DNA of 64,000 bases, taken from CAYGYG01 sp964354155 (GTDB taxonomy: Bacteria; Hydrothermota; Tepidihabitantia; SM23-42; CAYGYG01). The stretch lies in NCBI GenBank assembly GCA_964354155.1, contig CAYGYG010000003.1, forward strand, positions 62,001-126,000, given 5' to 3'. Made by a program: the position numbers and the translations under genes. This document shows positions 15,838 through 25,491 of this stretch, piece after piece (the first letter of the stretch is position 1; each line of letters opens with the position of its first letter). The notes beneath the pieces are model-generated. The model was given only the letters and a program-made list of their open reading frames with translations. It was not told the DNA's origin and searched no databases.

Positions 15838-16776
15838 TCAAGTCTCCTTCAACGAGGGGGCTCTCTTGGAAAGCTTGCTGGTCAGTCTGTACAGTTCAAG
15901 CAACCGACGTGCTCTTGCCGAGCAAGTTCGCATGATAAGGGAAATCAACCATGAGGTGACGGCCTTCAGACCAAGAATCACCCGTATGCTTTCCGCCGTG
16001 AGGCGTGCCTTCGGGCGGCCGTAGTGCTTGTTAACAAACAGAACTCTCTCTGCGATCAACATGAAAGCAGCCTTGGTTTCAATTGCTCTAGTACTTTGGC
16101 CGCCGTAGTGGATTGACTTCGCTGTGGGTACATAGTAGATGCTCCAACCCCGTTGTCGTGCACGATAGCACCAATCTGCCTCTTGGACATAGAGAAAGAA
16201 GCTCTCATCAAAGGCCCCGATTTCCTCGATCGCGCTTCGGCGCATCATCATGAACGCCCCTGAAACATATCCGACCTGCCTGGACGTGTTCCGTTGATGA
16301 AGTCTCAGGAGGAGGAAATCGATCAATCGAGCTGGAAACAGGACCTCAACAATCACGCTTGCCGGGCCGTGAATCTTACGTGCAGAAGGCTGCCGTGCGC
16401 GGGTCTTTGACAGAAGTTGTGGTCCGCAGGCAGCCACGTCTGCATGTGTCTGCATGAATTCATACAGGTGGTCGATAGCTCCGTCGAGGACAATCACGTC
16501 GGTATTGATCAATAAGAGGTATTTGTTCGTCAGGGTTGAGATGATCTGATTACAGGCTGCGGAAAACCCCCGATTTGTCATGTTTGATAGCACTTTGACC
16601 TGCGGGTACTTGGCCGTCAGCATTTCTACACTGCCGTCGGTCGAACGATTATCTACAACGACTGCATCGTAACGTACCCCGCAATAGTCCCTGATGGAGG
16701 CGAGGAGCTGATCCAAGAGGTCCCGAGTATTCCAGCTGACGATACCAACGGTAATGCGATCCATGCCACGAAACAT
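15838..16776 (-). CDS. Glycosyltransferase family 2 (rhamnosyltransferase-like)
   Basis: About 312-aa GT-A enzyme. ITVGIVSWNTRDLLDQLLASI opens the domain, VVDNRSTDGS and LLINTDVIV give the nucleotide and DxD-equivalent regions, and YVSGAFMMMRRSAIEEIGAFDESFFLYVQEADWCYRARQRGW is the family signature. An open frame continues upstream to 16884, but the start MFRGMDR at 16776 is preferred because a promoter with -10 at 16786-16791 sits 9 nt before it. It is first of a minus-strand operon GT2-GT-GH99. Confidence 0.87.
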   Translation of the reverse strand: MFRGMDRITVGIVSWNTRDLLDQLLASIRDYCGVRYDAVVVDNRSTDGSVEMLTAKYPQVKVLSNMTNRGFSAACNQIISTLTNKYLLLINTDVIVLDGAIDHLYEFMQTHADVAACGPQLLSKTRARQPSARKIHGPASVIVEVLFPARLIDFLLLRLHQRNTSRQVGYVSGAFMMMRRSAIEEIGAFDESFFLYVQEADWCYRARQRGWSIYYVPTAKSIHYGGQSTRAIETKAAFMLIAERVLFVNKHYGRPKARLTAESIRVILGLKAVTSWLISLIMRTCSARARRLLELYRLTSKLSKRAPSLKET

Positions 16777-16785
16777 TGCCAGGTA

Positions 16786-16814
16786 AGTATACAGTATTTT
16801 ACGTGGTTGGTCAA
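16786..16814 (-). promoter_or_regulatory. Promoter of the GT2-GT-GH99 operon
   Basis: Minus strand TTGACC (16809-16814), 17-nt spacer, TATACT (16786-16791), 9 nt before the chosen ATG at 16776. Near-leaderless. Confidence 0.7.
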
Positions 16815-16839
16815 GTGGCACCCCAAGCCCTCGGGGAAA

Positions 16840-16868
16840 TTGACAAATCGTTCTTTTGTGGGTATAAT
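16840..16868 (+). promoter_or_regulatory. Promoter of the plus-strand pair 16936-19077
   Basis: TTGACA at 16840-16845, 17-nt spacer, TATAAT at 16863-16868. It diverges from the minus-strand promoter with only 25 nt between the two -35 boxes. The gene starts ~67 nt downstream; earlier ATGs (16889, 16895) are out of frame. Confidence 0.8.
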
Positions 16869-16935
16869 AGTTACAGTTGAACATCGTAATGAATATGGTG
16901 CCAATTCAAATCCATAGACTGGCTACGTCGGTCGC

Positions 16936-17904
16936 ATGAACAGGCCTCCGCGAGTCTTTGTCATTGTGGTTAACTGGAATGGCTGGGAGGATACGTTGAA
17001 GTGTCTGCGATCCCTCGCGGCCATAGATTACTCGTGCTATCACGTTATCATTGTTGATAATGGTTCCACGGACGACTCGGTACCGAGACTACGGCGAGGG
17101 ATCCGGGACCTGGGCATGAAATTGACACTTATTGTGAACGACAAGAATCTCGGTTTTGGCGGGGGGAACAATACCGGTATGCGATATGTTCTTGATTCAT
17201 TGCAGGCTGATGGCCGTCGGCTCGTATCGAGCACCTACTTGTTGTTATTGAATAATGATACCGTTGTCGAGCCACATTTCCTGACGTGTTTGATCAAGGT
17301 CGGCGAGAGCAACGAAAGAATCGGCATTCTGGGTCCCAAGATCTATTTTCATGACGAGCCAAATCGCGTTTTCTTTGGAGGAGGGAAGCTGAATCAAACG
17401 TATACGGGGGGCACTCATTTGGAGTACGGAACAGTAGAAGACACATCACGCCTACAGCCGAGCTGTGCTTGGCAGACTGTTGATTACATTACCGGTTGCT
17501 GCCTCCTAATAAAGGTTAGCGTGGTCAGAGAGATCGGGTTAATGTACGAGCCATACTTTCTGTACTTTGAAGACGCGGACTGGAACCTGCGAGCTCACCA
17601 GGAGGGTTACATATCGGCCCTCGTCCCCGCAGCAAAGATCTGGCACAAGGTCTCGCGAACGACAAAGGTCGGTTCGTTTACCTACATCTACTACCTGGCG
17701 CGGAATGGATTACTGCTGGCCAGACGTAATGCACCTTTGGCCACCAAGTTCATTGCGTACGGGCGTGGAATTCTGGTGCTTGTGAAACAAATAGTGCGTC
17801 TTGTGTTGAATCGTCCCAATGCAGTTCACTCAAGGGCCACGATCAAAGGCGTAAAGGATTTCTTTATGAACAGATCTGGAAAGCTGCACGAGCATAGATG
17901 GTAA
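16936..17904 (+). CDS. Glycosyltransferase family 2
   Basis: 322-aa GT-A enzyme. RVFVIVVNWNGWEDTLKCLRSL, VDNGSTDDSV, LGFGGGNNTGMRY and LLLNNDTVVEPHFL are the conserved N-terminal motifs. YITGCCLLIKVSVVREIGLM and YFEDADWNLRAHQEGY form the C-terminal acceptor signature. It is typical of rhamnosyl/galactofuranosyl-type transferases in O-antigen loci. It has its own promoter, and a GT4 gene follows after 3 nt. Substrate unknown. Confidence 0.88.
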   Translation: MNRPPRVFVIVVNWNGWEDTLKCLRSLAAIDYSCYHVIIVDNGSTDDSVPRLRRGIRDLGMKLTLIVNDKNLGFGGGNNTGMRYVLDSLQADGRRLVSSTYLLLLNNDTVVEPHFLTCLIKVGESNERIGILGPKIYFHDEPNRVFFGGGKLNQTYTGGTHLEYGTVEDTSRLQPSCAWQTVDYITGCCLLIKVSVVREIGLMYEPYFLYFEDADWNLRAHQEGYISALVPAAKIWHKVSRTTKVGSFTYIYYLARNGLLLARRNAPLATKFIAYGRGILVLVKQIVRLVLNRPNAVHSRATIKGVKDFFMNRSGKLHEHRW

Positions 17905-17907
17905 ATC

Positions 17908-19077
17908 ATGAATATCGGTATTGATTGCCATGGCCTTGAACAGACAGTTGGTGGAGCATCTTTTCGATATCTGGTTAACCTCCTGAAATGCTGGCGAGGG
18001 TCAGCAGATACATTCCGGTTGTATTTCCGGAACAGAATTCCAAACATTCCTGAGCTAGAAGCAAGAAATTTCAAAGCCACGGTGATCAAAGCTCCACTTG
18101 GCGTTACAAGCCACACCTTATTTCAGCACATATTGCTGCCGAAAGCAGCGAATATTGACAAAGTAGCGGTGCTGTTCTGTCCCTATTACACAAGCCCATT
18201 GTTCTGCTATCGCGGGGCAATTGTCATCACACTCCACGACATTTCTTATGAGGTGTTTTCGTCCGGACCAAGTAGCAGCGGCCTCCGACAGAGACTATAC
18301 CTCAGGAAGAATTCCCGGTGGTCAGCCAGCAGGGCCAGCGCCATCATCGTACCCTCGGATTTCACAAAGAGTGAGGTGGTGAGCTACTACGGTGTAAATG
18401 CCGAGAAGGTCTTCGTGATTAGAGATGGGGTGGAGGAAAAGTTCAGACCACTGAATGACTTGCGGGCAGTTCGGCATATCAGGAGGAAGTACAAGTTGGG
18501 TGATAACTTCATACTATTTCTGGGCATTATTTTCGGCCGTCGTCACATTCCCGAGCTTATTGAAGCATACAAGTTGGCTTTTCCTAAACTCCGAGGACAT
18601 GAATTTGTAATTATCGGCAAGAATCAGACTGATCCCTATATTGACATTGACGCCTTGATAGCCAAGTACGTCAGCTGCTGGAATTTGCCTATCAGGAGAA
18701 TTGAATTTCTGCCCGAAGAGGACATCGTACCCATGTACAACGCAGCATCTCTGTTCGTATATCTATCGGATTATGAGGGGTTCGGGCTGCCCGTGCTCGA
18801 GGCAATGGCCTGTGGAAGACCGGTAATAACCGCCCATAAGACCTCACTAATCGAGGTGGCGGGTGATGCGGCATTCATGGTTCGTGATCCGAGAAGTGTC
18901 AGCGAGATCGCAGCGGCGCTTCGCCGCCTCGTGAGCGATGCCACCCTTAGAAAGAGACTGGCCACCAAAGGGCTCGATCGAGCGCGCAAGTTCTCGTGGG
19001 ACAGTTGTGCGAGCCGAACGCTAGAGGTGATAAAAGGGAACGTGGACGGCGACGCAGAGTCCGCCCGGTCAGACTGA
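17908..19077 (+). CDS. Glycosyltransferase family 4
   Basis: 389-aa GT-B transferase. MNIGIDCHGLEQTVGGASFRY opens the first domain, AIIVPSDFTKSEVVSYYGVNAEKVFVI is the hinge, and YEGFGLPVLEAMACGRPVI is the E-x7-E donor-binding motif. It follows the GT2 gene by 3 nt, and its 3' end faces the minus-strand GT4 gene with only 7 nt between stop codons. Substrate unknown. Confidence 0.88.
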   Translation: MNIGIDCHGLEQTVGGASFRYLVNLLKCWRGSADTFRLYFRNRIPNIPELEARNFKATVIKAPLGVTSHTLFQHILLPKAANIDKVAVLFCPYYTSPLFCYRGAIVITLHDISYEVFSSGPSSSGLRQRLYLRKNSRWSASRASAIIVPSDFTKSEVVSYYGVNAEKVFVIRDGVEEKFRPLNDLRAVRHIRRKYKLGDNFILFLGIIFGRRHIPELIEAYKLAFPKLRGHEFVIIGKNQTDPYIDIDALIAKYVSCWNLPIRRIEFLPEEDIVPMYNAASLFVYLSDYEGFGLPVLEAMACGRPVITAHKTSLIEVAGDAAFMVRDPRSVSEIAAALRRLVSDATLRKRLATKGLDRARKFSWDSCASRTLEVIKGNVDGDAESARSD

Positions 19078-19084
19078 GAGAGCG

Positions 19085-20206
19085 TCACAGAGTTCGTTGG
19101 TTGTGACCGCGGTTTCGAGCAGTCTTCAGGATCTGGTATAACGCCTTCTCCATTCGTGCCGAGGCTTCCTCCCAGCCAAAACGCTTTATTCGCTCGTACC
19201 CACGGAGGCTGACGGCTTTGCGAAGACTCCTGTTTCTTGCCAGCCTGAGCACTGCCGCCGCCAGCGAATCGATGTCTCCAACGGAACTGACGAAGGCGGT
19301 CTGTCCGGAGACCGCATATTCTTGCACGGCGCCGACGCTTGTTGTGACGACTGCGCACTTGCAGGCCATCGCTTCCATCGGGGGGAGTCCAAACCCTTCG
19401 TATCGGCTGGGATAGAGGAATATGTCGCTTGACGCATAAATCAATCGCAGTTGCTGATCGGTTGGCCTCTCATGATATCGGACGTAACCCGGTAGACCGA
19501 ATGGCTTCTCATGGCCATACATCGACACTTCAATCGACGGTATTCGGCTTCTAACAATCTCAATGACTTTCAGCCCGTCCGCAAGGCCCTTCCTCGGAGT
19601 CCTGGTATAGTACATCAGTATTCTCACCTTGTCGCTGAAGGTTTTCTTCTCATTGAAGAAGACGCTGAGGTCGACCCCGACCGGTACGACTGTTTCGACA
19701 CCCGCCCCGAACTCCCTCATCATGACCTCCGCGGTGAATCGCGAAAGAGCGATCCGTCGAAGGGGCAACAGATACGTATAGTCAACAAGGCGAGGTGGTC
19801 CGCTATCGATCTCGCGGTGTTGTATGTAATAGACCTTCGTACCCTTGGTGTTGCCCAAAGCACGTACGTAGTAGGCGGTCGGCCAAGCCGTGGCCACGAC
19901 TAGGTCAGCATCTGGTATGAACAGGTCATTGAGAGCCGGAACCATGAGCAATGGTGCTTTCAGTTCAAACCACGTTATGCCTGTCGTGCGGAACAGATTC
20001 GCGGCAGCCATCCGTAATCTCCATTTTGTTGCTCTTATATCCCAAGGGGGCCTTCCGAAGCTGAGCGGCATGATTGGCACGACAAGTCTAACAGTATGAC
20101 CTTTCTGCATCAAGTGATTCGCATGCGCAAAGAAGCCTCTTATGCCACCTGTTGGCTGGACAAATGGGATAACGAAGGTAATAATCATTGGATGAGTCGA
20201 AGGCAT
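19085..20206 (-). CDS. Glycosyltransferase family 4
   Basis: 373-aa GT-B transferase. ITFVIPFVQPTGGIRGFFAHANHLMQKGHTVRLVVP is a full acceptor-domain start, VYYIQHREIDSGPP and IALSRFTAEVMMREFGAG are the hinge, and YEGFGLPPMEAMACKCAVV is the donor motif. It is the last gene of the minus-strand export operon (wecB-wzz-wzy-wzx-GT), 3 nt after the flippase stop. Confidence 0.87.
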   Translation of the reverse strand: MPSTHPMIITFVIPFVQPTGGIRGFFAHANHLMQKGHTVRLVVPIMPLSFGRPPWDIRATKWRLRMAAANLFRTTGITWFELKAPLLMVPALNDLFIPDADLVVATAWPTAYYVRALGNTKGTKVYYIQHREIDSGPPRLVDYTYLLPLRRIALSRFTAEVMMREFGAGVETVVPVGVDLSVFFNEKKTFSDKVRILMYYTRTPRKGLADGLKVIEIVRSRIPSIEVSMYGHEKPFGLPGYVRYHERPTDQQLRLIYASSDIFLYPSRYEGFGLPPMEAMACKCAVVTTSVGAVQEYAVSGQTAFVSSVGDIDSLAAAVLRLARNRSLRKAVSLRGYERIKRFGWEEASARMEKALYQILKTARNRGHNQRTL

Positions 20207-20209
20207 ATG

Positions 20210-21631
20210 CTAGAAAGTAATACGAAGTCCACCTTCCGGGCGTAGGCGGAAGCCGTGCACAACATAGAGCGTCGCAATGAAGGTTATGATGCCAACGCCC
20301 GTTACCACAAAGGCATTTCGGAACGGAAAGAACAAGATGCAACCGGCCATGGGGATACTGGCCACAAGCACTTTCAGGACGATGCGGAAGTAGCCGGCAT
20401 GGTCGAAGTAGTTACCCGTACGCACAAAAACCACATAGAGATAGCCAAGTGAGACGAACTCTGAAAGCACCGTCGCGAAACCTGCACCGAGATAACCATA
20501 CCTAGGTATCAGTGCAGCATTGAGAAGGAGGTTGATGAGCAATGAGATGATCGTCTGGCGGGCAAGTACCTTCGGCTCATTCATGCTGTAGAATAGGTAG
20601 CTGAACCGATTCAGGAATACGAGAACAAAGGCCCAGATGATAACTCTCAGGCACGAAGCTGACAGCAGAAACTTCTGTCCGAATAGAATATGGATGATGT
20701 CCTTGGCTTGCAGGAACACGATGATGCCTATGGGAATCGCGACTATCGCAGCGAACCTGAATAGTCGACCATAAAAGCGCACAAACTCGTCCTTGGAGGA
20801 ACTGAACAGCTTCGAGAGGACAGGGAAGAGGGCTCCGTCCAGAGCCGAAGGTATGAAGTAGAGGCCAAAAACCAGCTGACCGGCGACCGAATAGATGCCG
20901 ACGGCATCTGAACCTTTGAATAGACTCAGTGCTATGATATTGGTCTGGAAATAGAGAAGAGAGAAGAATGATGCGGCGGCGACCAAAGCGCCTTGTCGCA
21001 AAAGGAACTTGCACAAAGGTTGGTCTACTGAGATGGGCGACTTTGGCAGCACTATGGTCGCGGAAACAGAGGAATAGGCGAGAGATATGAAACCCGTTAG
21101 TAGTATGATTCCGCCGAAGCCCACAAGCGGGTAATCGCTTCTTACTGCAAGCCAGAACATCAGGAAGAGTATGACCTTATTCAACAGGCGCGCGATCGAT
21201 GAGAATTCCATCCTCTGGAAGGCCTGGAACATCGTATTAAAGGTTTCCGCCAGGGTGTTGGGGAGAATACTGGACAATACAAGAATAATCACCAGGCTCT
21301 GATGGCCAGATCGGGCGAAGAATAGGATGCCCAGAATCGCCAAGAGGACTACAGTGGAGGAAGTGACTGCTTTCGTAACTAAGCTGCAGCCGAGGTAACG
21401 TCCGGCCTTGGCATAGTCTCTGGAGATTTCTCTGACCATAATGTTCGAAATCCCCATGTCGGCTGCAACGGAAAGCAAGGCGGTTAAAGAAAAGGCAAAA
21501 GCGAGGACGCCATAGCCCTCGGTGCCGAGGTGTCGTGCAATCAGGATTGTCGTCATCAAACCCACTATTCTAACCAGCAGGTCCGACGTGGCTACGCTGA
21601 AAAGGTTTTTCGCTATGCGCCTCGTAATCAT
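20210..21631 (-). CDS. wzx: Oligosaccharide flippase, Wzx/MATE-like (MOP superfamily)
   Basis: 473-aa integral membrane protein with about 12-14 hydrophobic segments. The N terminus ITRRIAKNLFSVATSDLLVRIVGLMTTILIARHLGTEGYGVLAFAFS is diagnostic of the polysaccharide_synt family (RxLG..GYG). Wzx proteins flip undecaprenyl-linked repeat units across the inner membrane. It lies between the polymerase/ligase (3 nt upstream) and a GT4 gene, as expected in a Wzy-dependent locus. Confidence 0.9.
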   Translation of the reverse strand: MITRRIAKNLFSVATSDLLVRIVGLMTTILIARHLGTEGYGVLAFAFSLTALLSVAADMGISNIMVREISRDYAKAGRYLGCSLVTKAVTSSTVVLLAILGILFFARSGHQSLVIILVLSSILPNTLAETFNTMFQAFQRMEFSSIARLLNKVILFLMFWLAVRSDYPLVGFGGIILLTGFISLAYSSVSATIVLPKSPISVDQPLCKFLLRQGALVAAASFFSLLYFQTNIIALSLFKGSDAVGIYSVAGQLVFGLYFIPSALDGALFPVLSKLFSSSKDEFVRFYGRLFRFAAIVAIPIGIIVFLQAKDIIHILFGQKFLLSASCLRVIIWAFVLVFLNRFSYLFYSMNEPKVLARQTIISLLINLLLNAALIPRYGYLGAGFATVLSEFVSLGYLYVVFVRTGNYFDHAGYFRIVLKVLVASIPMAGCILFFPFRNAFVVTGVGIITFIATLYVVHGFRLRPEGGLRITF

Positions 21632-21634
21632 GAA

Positions 21635-23020
21635 CTAGATTTGACCGTTGGCTGTAACCTTGGCAACCGAAATGCTGAGCCCGACTAAGAAAAAGAAAGC
21701 CAAAAGGACAACGGGATTAGCCAAACCGCAGTCAAAAAGCCCGTGGGCGATGAATTCGACCAATGCGCAGGCCAGGCCAAGTGAAAGCGTCTTAAGGTGT
21801 CTACTAGTTGCGTTTCGGTAGGCTTGGATGACATTCTTGAAGCAGGAAACTAGGATCCACGTGAAAGCAACCAGACCAAGGATACCGAAATCGACAAGAA
21901 CCTCAAGGAACAGATTGTGGGTTGACTTGGCGCTGAAGAAGTCCAGGATCGAGGGGAATCCATAGGTGAATTTGATGAAGCGGAAGTTGTCCATACCGAT
22001 GCCAAAGAGACCGTGGTCCACAACGACGCCCGCCGCTGAGCGCCATATGAAAAATCTCTCAACCATCGCAGGATCGCTCAAACTAGTCTGTGCAACTCGA
22101 AACCCAAGCAACCGACCCAACGATGTCAGGAAAAGTAGCGCTACCACTGGAGCGAAGACCGCGATGAAACCCAGGCGCTTCGTTTTGAAAAGGAACAAAA
22201 TCAGGGCAACAACCAACCCAAACCAAGCGCCGCGTGATTTTGTGAAAACAAGTGCGAGACAAGCAAGCACAATAAACGTGGCGAGAAAGGCTTTGTGAGC
22301 GTTGCTTTCCGTTGAACTCAACATTGATAGAGCCACTAGTACGTAAGGCCCAATGACCATAGCAATGATGTTGAAATCGAGTGAGGCTCCGAGGAATGTT
22401 GGCCGTTTCATGAAGAGAACCGCTGGGAACTCAAGACTGAAGGAAGATCCAAGGACAATCGCAACTAGAACTAGGGCGGCAACGATCAAACAATGAAGAA
22501 GCCGTTGCAGATCTTTGGTTTTCGTGATAACACCAATCACGCATGCACACACAACCACACCTTCGAGGATAGTCATTGTTTGCTCGACCAGAAAGGTGGA
22601 GAACCAGCCCTGCAGAGATGAATAGACAACGGATACGAGAAGAGCCGCAAGGAACAGAATCATTGGCGTCTTGATGCCACTGAGGGAGATATTTAGACGG
22701 GACGGCGGTGGTCGGACGTGGTTGGTTAAGGAAAAGAAAAGGATGAAGAAAACAAAAACCTCCAGGAAGGAAACGATGATAACAACCTGCGGCAAGAACG
22801 CGAGAAAGATGAAGACGACCGCCAGCAAGTAGAGCAGAAGGTTGGGCTTCAGTGAAAACACTACAAAGGCGATTGCGAAGGAGTAGAAGAGTGCGACCGC
22901 GAGTGCGAGTTCTGCGTTGCCAACAAGCAGGATGACCAAAGGCAAAGCAAGGAATGCTGCCTCAATTCCCAGAAATCGCAGGGCGCGAAGCTCCTGCCTG
23001 GTTTTCTCCACGGCACTCAT
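21635..23020 (-). CDS. O-antigen polymerase/ligase (Wzy/WaaL-like)
   Basis: 461-aa membrane protein with about 12 hydrophobic segments. The large periplasmic loop and its conserved stretch FTKSRGAWFGLVVALILFL followed by FFIWRSAAGVVVDHGLFGIGMDNFRF and STHNLFLEVLVDFGILGLVAF is the Wzy_C/O-antigen ligase signature (GIG..NF, HN..L). Polymerase and ligase members cannot be separated by eye. The position between Wzz and Wzx favours polymerase. Confidence 0.87.
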   Translation of the reverse strand: MSAVEKTRQELRALRFLGIEAAFLALPLVILLVGNAELALAVALFYSFAIAFVVFSLKPNLLLYLLAVVFIFLAFLPQVVIIVSFLEVFVFFILFFSLTNHVRPPPSRLNISLSGIKTPMILFLAALLVSVVYSSLQGWFSTFLVEQTMTILEGVVVCACVIGVITKTKDLQRLLHCLIVAALVLVAIVLGSSFSLEFPAVLFMKRPTFLGASLDFNIIAMVIGPYVLVALSMLSSTESNAHKAFLATFIVLACLALVFTKSRGAWFGLVVALILFLFKTKRLGFIAVFAPVVALLFLTSLGRLLGFRVAQTSLSDPAMVERFFIWRSAAGVVVDHGLFGIGMDNFRFIKFTYGFPSILDFFSAKSTHNLFLEVLVDFGILGLVAFTWILVSCFKNVIQAYRNATSRHLKTLSLGLACALVEFIAHGLFDCGLANPVVLLAFFFLVGLSISVAKVTANGQI

Positions 23021-23045
23021 TTGAGGGGCATTGTTCAGCCCACTA

Positions 23046-24290
23046 TCACTTGATCAGTCGCCGAACGATAGGGATTCTCTTGAGCATGTGATATGCTTCA
23101 GACTTGATGCTCGCCGTCAGAGAGGCGTATTCATTGTAGAGCTTGGGCTGGTGCTGTTTCAATTCCGCCAAGTACTCGACCGCATAGCATCTCGCAAGAC
23201 CCAACACGATACTGAGCATGAACACGCCCAGGACAATCCTTGCCCTTCTTGGTGACGATTTGCGTTCTGGTACGCGCGCGGGGTCTAAAACAGTGATGGC
23301 TGGAGTATCCCTGACCTCGGTGATCTTTGCCTGCTCATACTGCTGGACCAACAGGGAATAGACTTGTTCACGGACCTTGTATTCCCTGAGCCGTCTAGCA
23401 TATTCGGCGGCTACAACCGGCAGGCGATGAAATGGTACCGCGAATCCGACACCGTATCCGCTTCTGTCAGATGTGCCCGATTCGATGCTGGAGAGAATAC
23501 GTGCGAACTGATCACGCTCTCTTCTGACCGACACTGAGTATGGGTTGTCGGCGGCTGCGATTTCATCAAGCGCGCCAAGCTCCATTTCTTTGATGAGCAT
23601 CTTTGATTTCAGCTCGGCATAGGCCGCTATCGCGGCCCTGGTCTCCTCGTCAAGGGCGACGACCTTGTTGCGAAGCTGAAATGCCTGCAAGCTGTCCTGG
23701 GCCTCCCTGAGCTCGCCTTCTGCCTGAGCCAGGCGTTTCTCAACGAAAATCCGCATGTTCCTGCCCCGACTCATGTTGGAGTTCTGCAGAAATCGATCTA
23801 GCTCATCAACATAAGCATTGGCGACATCGGCGGACAACTCCGGCTTGTTCAAGACAACGCTGATCTTGACCACGCCCTCACTTGTCACTGCCACCTTTGT
23901 GATTCCTTCCAGACTTTTCGTTGCGATTTCCATACTATTCTTCTTCATCTTGAACTCGGTGATAAGGTCACACTTGACAACTACCGCTTCCCGGATTGTC
24001 CGGCTTTGAACGATCGCAGAAAGCAAGTCGGAAGGGGTGCCGCCTTTCACCAGGCCACCGGCTCTGGCCATGCTGCTGAAACGAGAGGTGAGGGCTGCCG
24101 AACTGAGGATCGAAGGCAATCCCAACATGTCCATCTCTTCAGCCGGGGGTAAGATCTGGGTCGTGGCCTTATATGACTTGGGCAGAATCAAGCTGATGAT
24201 GACCGCAGCAATTGTCAGGGCCAAGGTGTTCAGAAATAGGAATTTCTTCCACTTGAGAACTACTCGCACATAAGGAAATATGTTTGTCAA
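23046..24290 (-). CDS. Wzz-type chain-length determinant / polysaccharide co-polymerase
   Basis: 414-aa inner-membrane protein: N-terminal membrane segment (KFLFLNTLALTIAAVIISLILP), Wzz domain with YKATTQILPPAEE, long coiled-coil region (about 170-300), and a C-terminal PVVAAEYARRLREYKVREQVYSLLVQQYEQAKI block plus PERKSSPRRARIVLGVFML second membrane segment. It controls polymer length with Wzy. The start is taken as TTG at 24290 because AAAGGAG lies ~8 nt before it. The frame stays open to 24488, but that part overlaps wecB and looks like an artefact. No kinase domain is present. Confidence 0.88.
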   Translation of the reverse strand: MTNIFPYVRVVLKWKKFLFLNTLALTIAAVIISLILPKSYKATTQILPPAEEMDMLGLPSILSSAALTSRFSSMARAGGLVKGGTPSDLLSAIVQSRTIREAVVVKCDLITEFKMKKNSMEIATKSLEGITKVAVTSEGVVKISVVLNKPELSADVANAYVDELDRFLQNSNMSRGRNMRIFVEKRLAQAEGELREAQDSLQAFQLRNKVVALDEETRAAIAAYAELKSKMLIKEMELGALDEIAAADNPYSVSVRRERDQFARILSSIESGTSDRSGYGVGFAVPFHRLPVVAAEYARRLREYKVREQVYSLLVQQYEQAKITEVRDTPAITVLDPARVPERKSSPRRARIVLGVFMLSIVLGLARCYAVEYLAELKQHQPKLYNEYASLTASIKSEAYHMLKRIPIVRRLIK

Positions 24291-24291
24291 T

Positions 24292-25467
24292 TTACGCTCC
24301 TTTTCTGGTCCACAGAGTATTGGATCTGACGCTGTTCGGATAACTCCTGCCTGCACCAATGTGATTGCTGAGAATGTCGGTAATACGAACCGCGGCCTTG
24401 CCATCACCAAATGGGTTAATCCTCGATCTCCTCCGCGCGGCTCCAATGGCATTGGTCGGGCTCCGCAGCGTTGCCCCTCGGATGGCATTTTGATTTGTTC
24501 CGACGATTCGCGCCGTTCCTGCCGTTACGGCCTCCGGGCGTTCGGTGACATCGCGCAGGACTAAGACCGGCTTACCGAGAGAGGGAGCTTCTTCCTGAAT
24601 GCCGCCGGAGTCGGTAAGGATGAGATATGCGCGCTTCATCAGGTGGCAGAAGACTTCGTAACGTACTGGTGGAATCAGATGGATATTCCTGACATTGCCG
24701 AGAATTCGGTGGGCCGGTATCTTGACATTAGGATTGGGATGAACCGGATAGATGATCTCGACATCGGGTCTGCTCTGGGCGATCTGCCTGATCGCCCGGA
24801 AAATGTTTTGCATCGGCTTGCCGAAATTCTCCCGGCGATGGCACGTAACCAGGATGATCTTCTTCTTGGGGTCGATTCTCTGGAGAATCGGTATCCTCAC
24901 TTTCTTTGTTTTCTTGAGAACGTAGAACAGGGCATCGATCACGGTATTGCCGGTCACAAAAATACTCTTGCTCGGGATTCCTTCCCTCAGGAGATTTTCC
25001 CGTGCCCTTTTCGTCGGCGCAAAGTGCAGATCGGCAATGACCGAAGTCATCTGCCGGTTGATTTCTTCGGGGAAGGGAGCGTACTTATTGTGCGTGCGCA
25101 GACCGGCCTCGACATGGCCCACCTTGATTTTTAGATAGTAGGCCGCCAGCGCGGTTGCCATTGTCGTAGTGGTGTCTCCCTGGACAAGCACCATGTCGGG
25201 CTTTTCGCGCAGCAGGACAGGCTTTATCCTCTTAAGCACGAGTTGGGTTATCTCGAAAGGCGTCTGCTTCCGCTGCATAATGTCGAGGTCATAATCGGGC
25301 CGGATTCTGAAAAGCTGCAGCAGATCATCAAGCATCTCGCGATGCTGGGCAGTCACACAGACAATCGTTTTGAACTTCTTTGGGTATTTCTTCAATTCCA
25401 AAACGACCGGAGCCATTTTAATTGCTTCAGGTCTTGTTCCGAAGACGAGGAGAACCTTTTTTCTCAT
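24292..25467 (-). CDS. wecB: UDP-N-acetylglucosamine 2-epimerase (non-hydrolysing)
   Basis: 391-aa enzyme giving UDP-ManNAc from UDP-GlcNAc. KVLLVFGTRPEAIKMAPVVLELKK is the family start, VTAQHREMLDDLLQLF follows, HVEAGLRTHNKYAPFPEEINRQM holds the catalytic acidic/His residues, and LTDSGGIQEEAPSLGKPVLVLRDVTERPEAVTAGTARIVG is the C-terminal UDP site. The C terminus is ~25 residues longer than usual after INPFGDGKAAVRITDIL. It is first of the minus-strand export operon; the only promoter candidates are inside the adjacent 25.5-kb repeat. Confidence 0.95.
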   Translation of the reverse strand: MRKKVLLVFGTRPEAIKMAPVVLELKKYPKKFKTIVCVTAQHREMLDDLLQLFRIRPDYDLDIMQRKQTPFEITQLVLKRIKPVLLREKPDMVLVQGDTTTTMATALAAYYLKIKVGHVEAGLRTHNKYAPFPEEINRQMTSVIADLHFAPTKRARENLLREGIPSKSIFVTGNTVIDALFYVLKKTKKVRIPILQRIDPKKKIILVTCHRRENFGKPMQNIFRAIRQIAQSRPDVEIIYPVHPNPNVKIPAHRILGNVRNIHLIPPVRYEVFCHLMKRAYLILTDSGGIQEEAPSLGKPVLVLRDVTERPEAVTAGTARIVGTNQNAIRGATLRSPTNAIGAARRRSRINPFGDGKAAVRITDILSNHIGAGRSYPNSVRSNTLWTRKGA

Positions 25468-25491
25468 ATCAGCTTAGGTCGGTTACTAAAC

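Noticed and set aside
24291..24488. N-terminal extension of the Wzz gene up to 24488
   Set aside because: It overlaps the 3' end of wecB, is not Wzz-like, and the TTG at 24290 has a proper AAAGGAG site.
24643..25134. Open frame of 163 codons on the plus strand
   Set aside because: It lies fully antisense to wecB and has no recognisable domain; it is an opposite-strand shadow.
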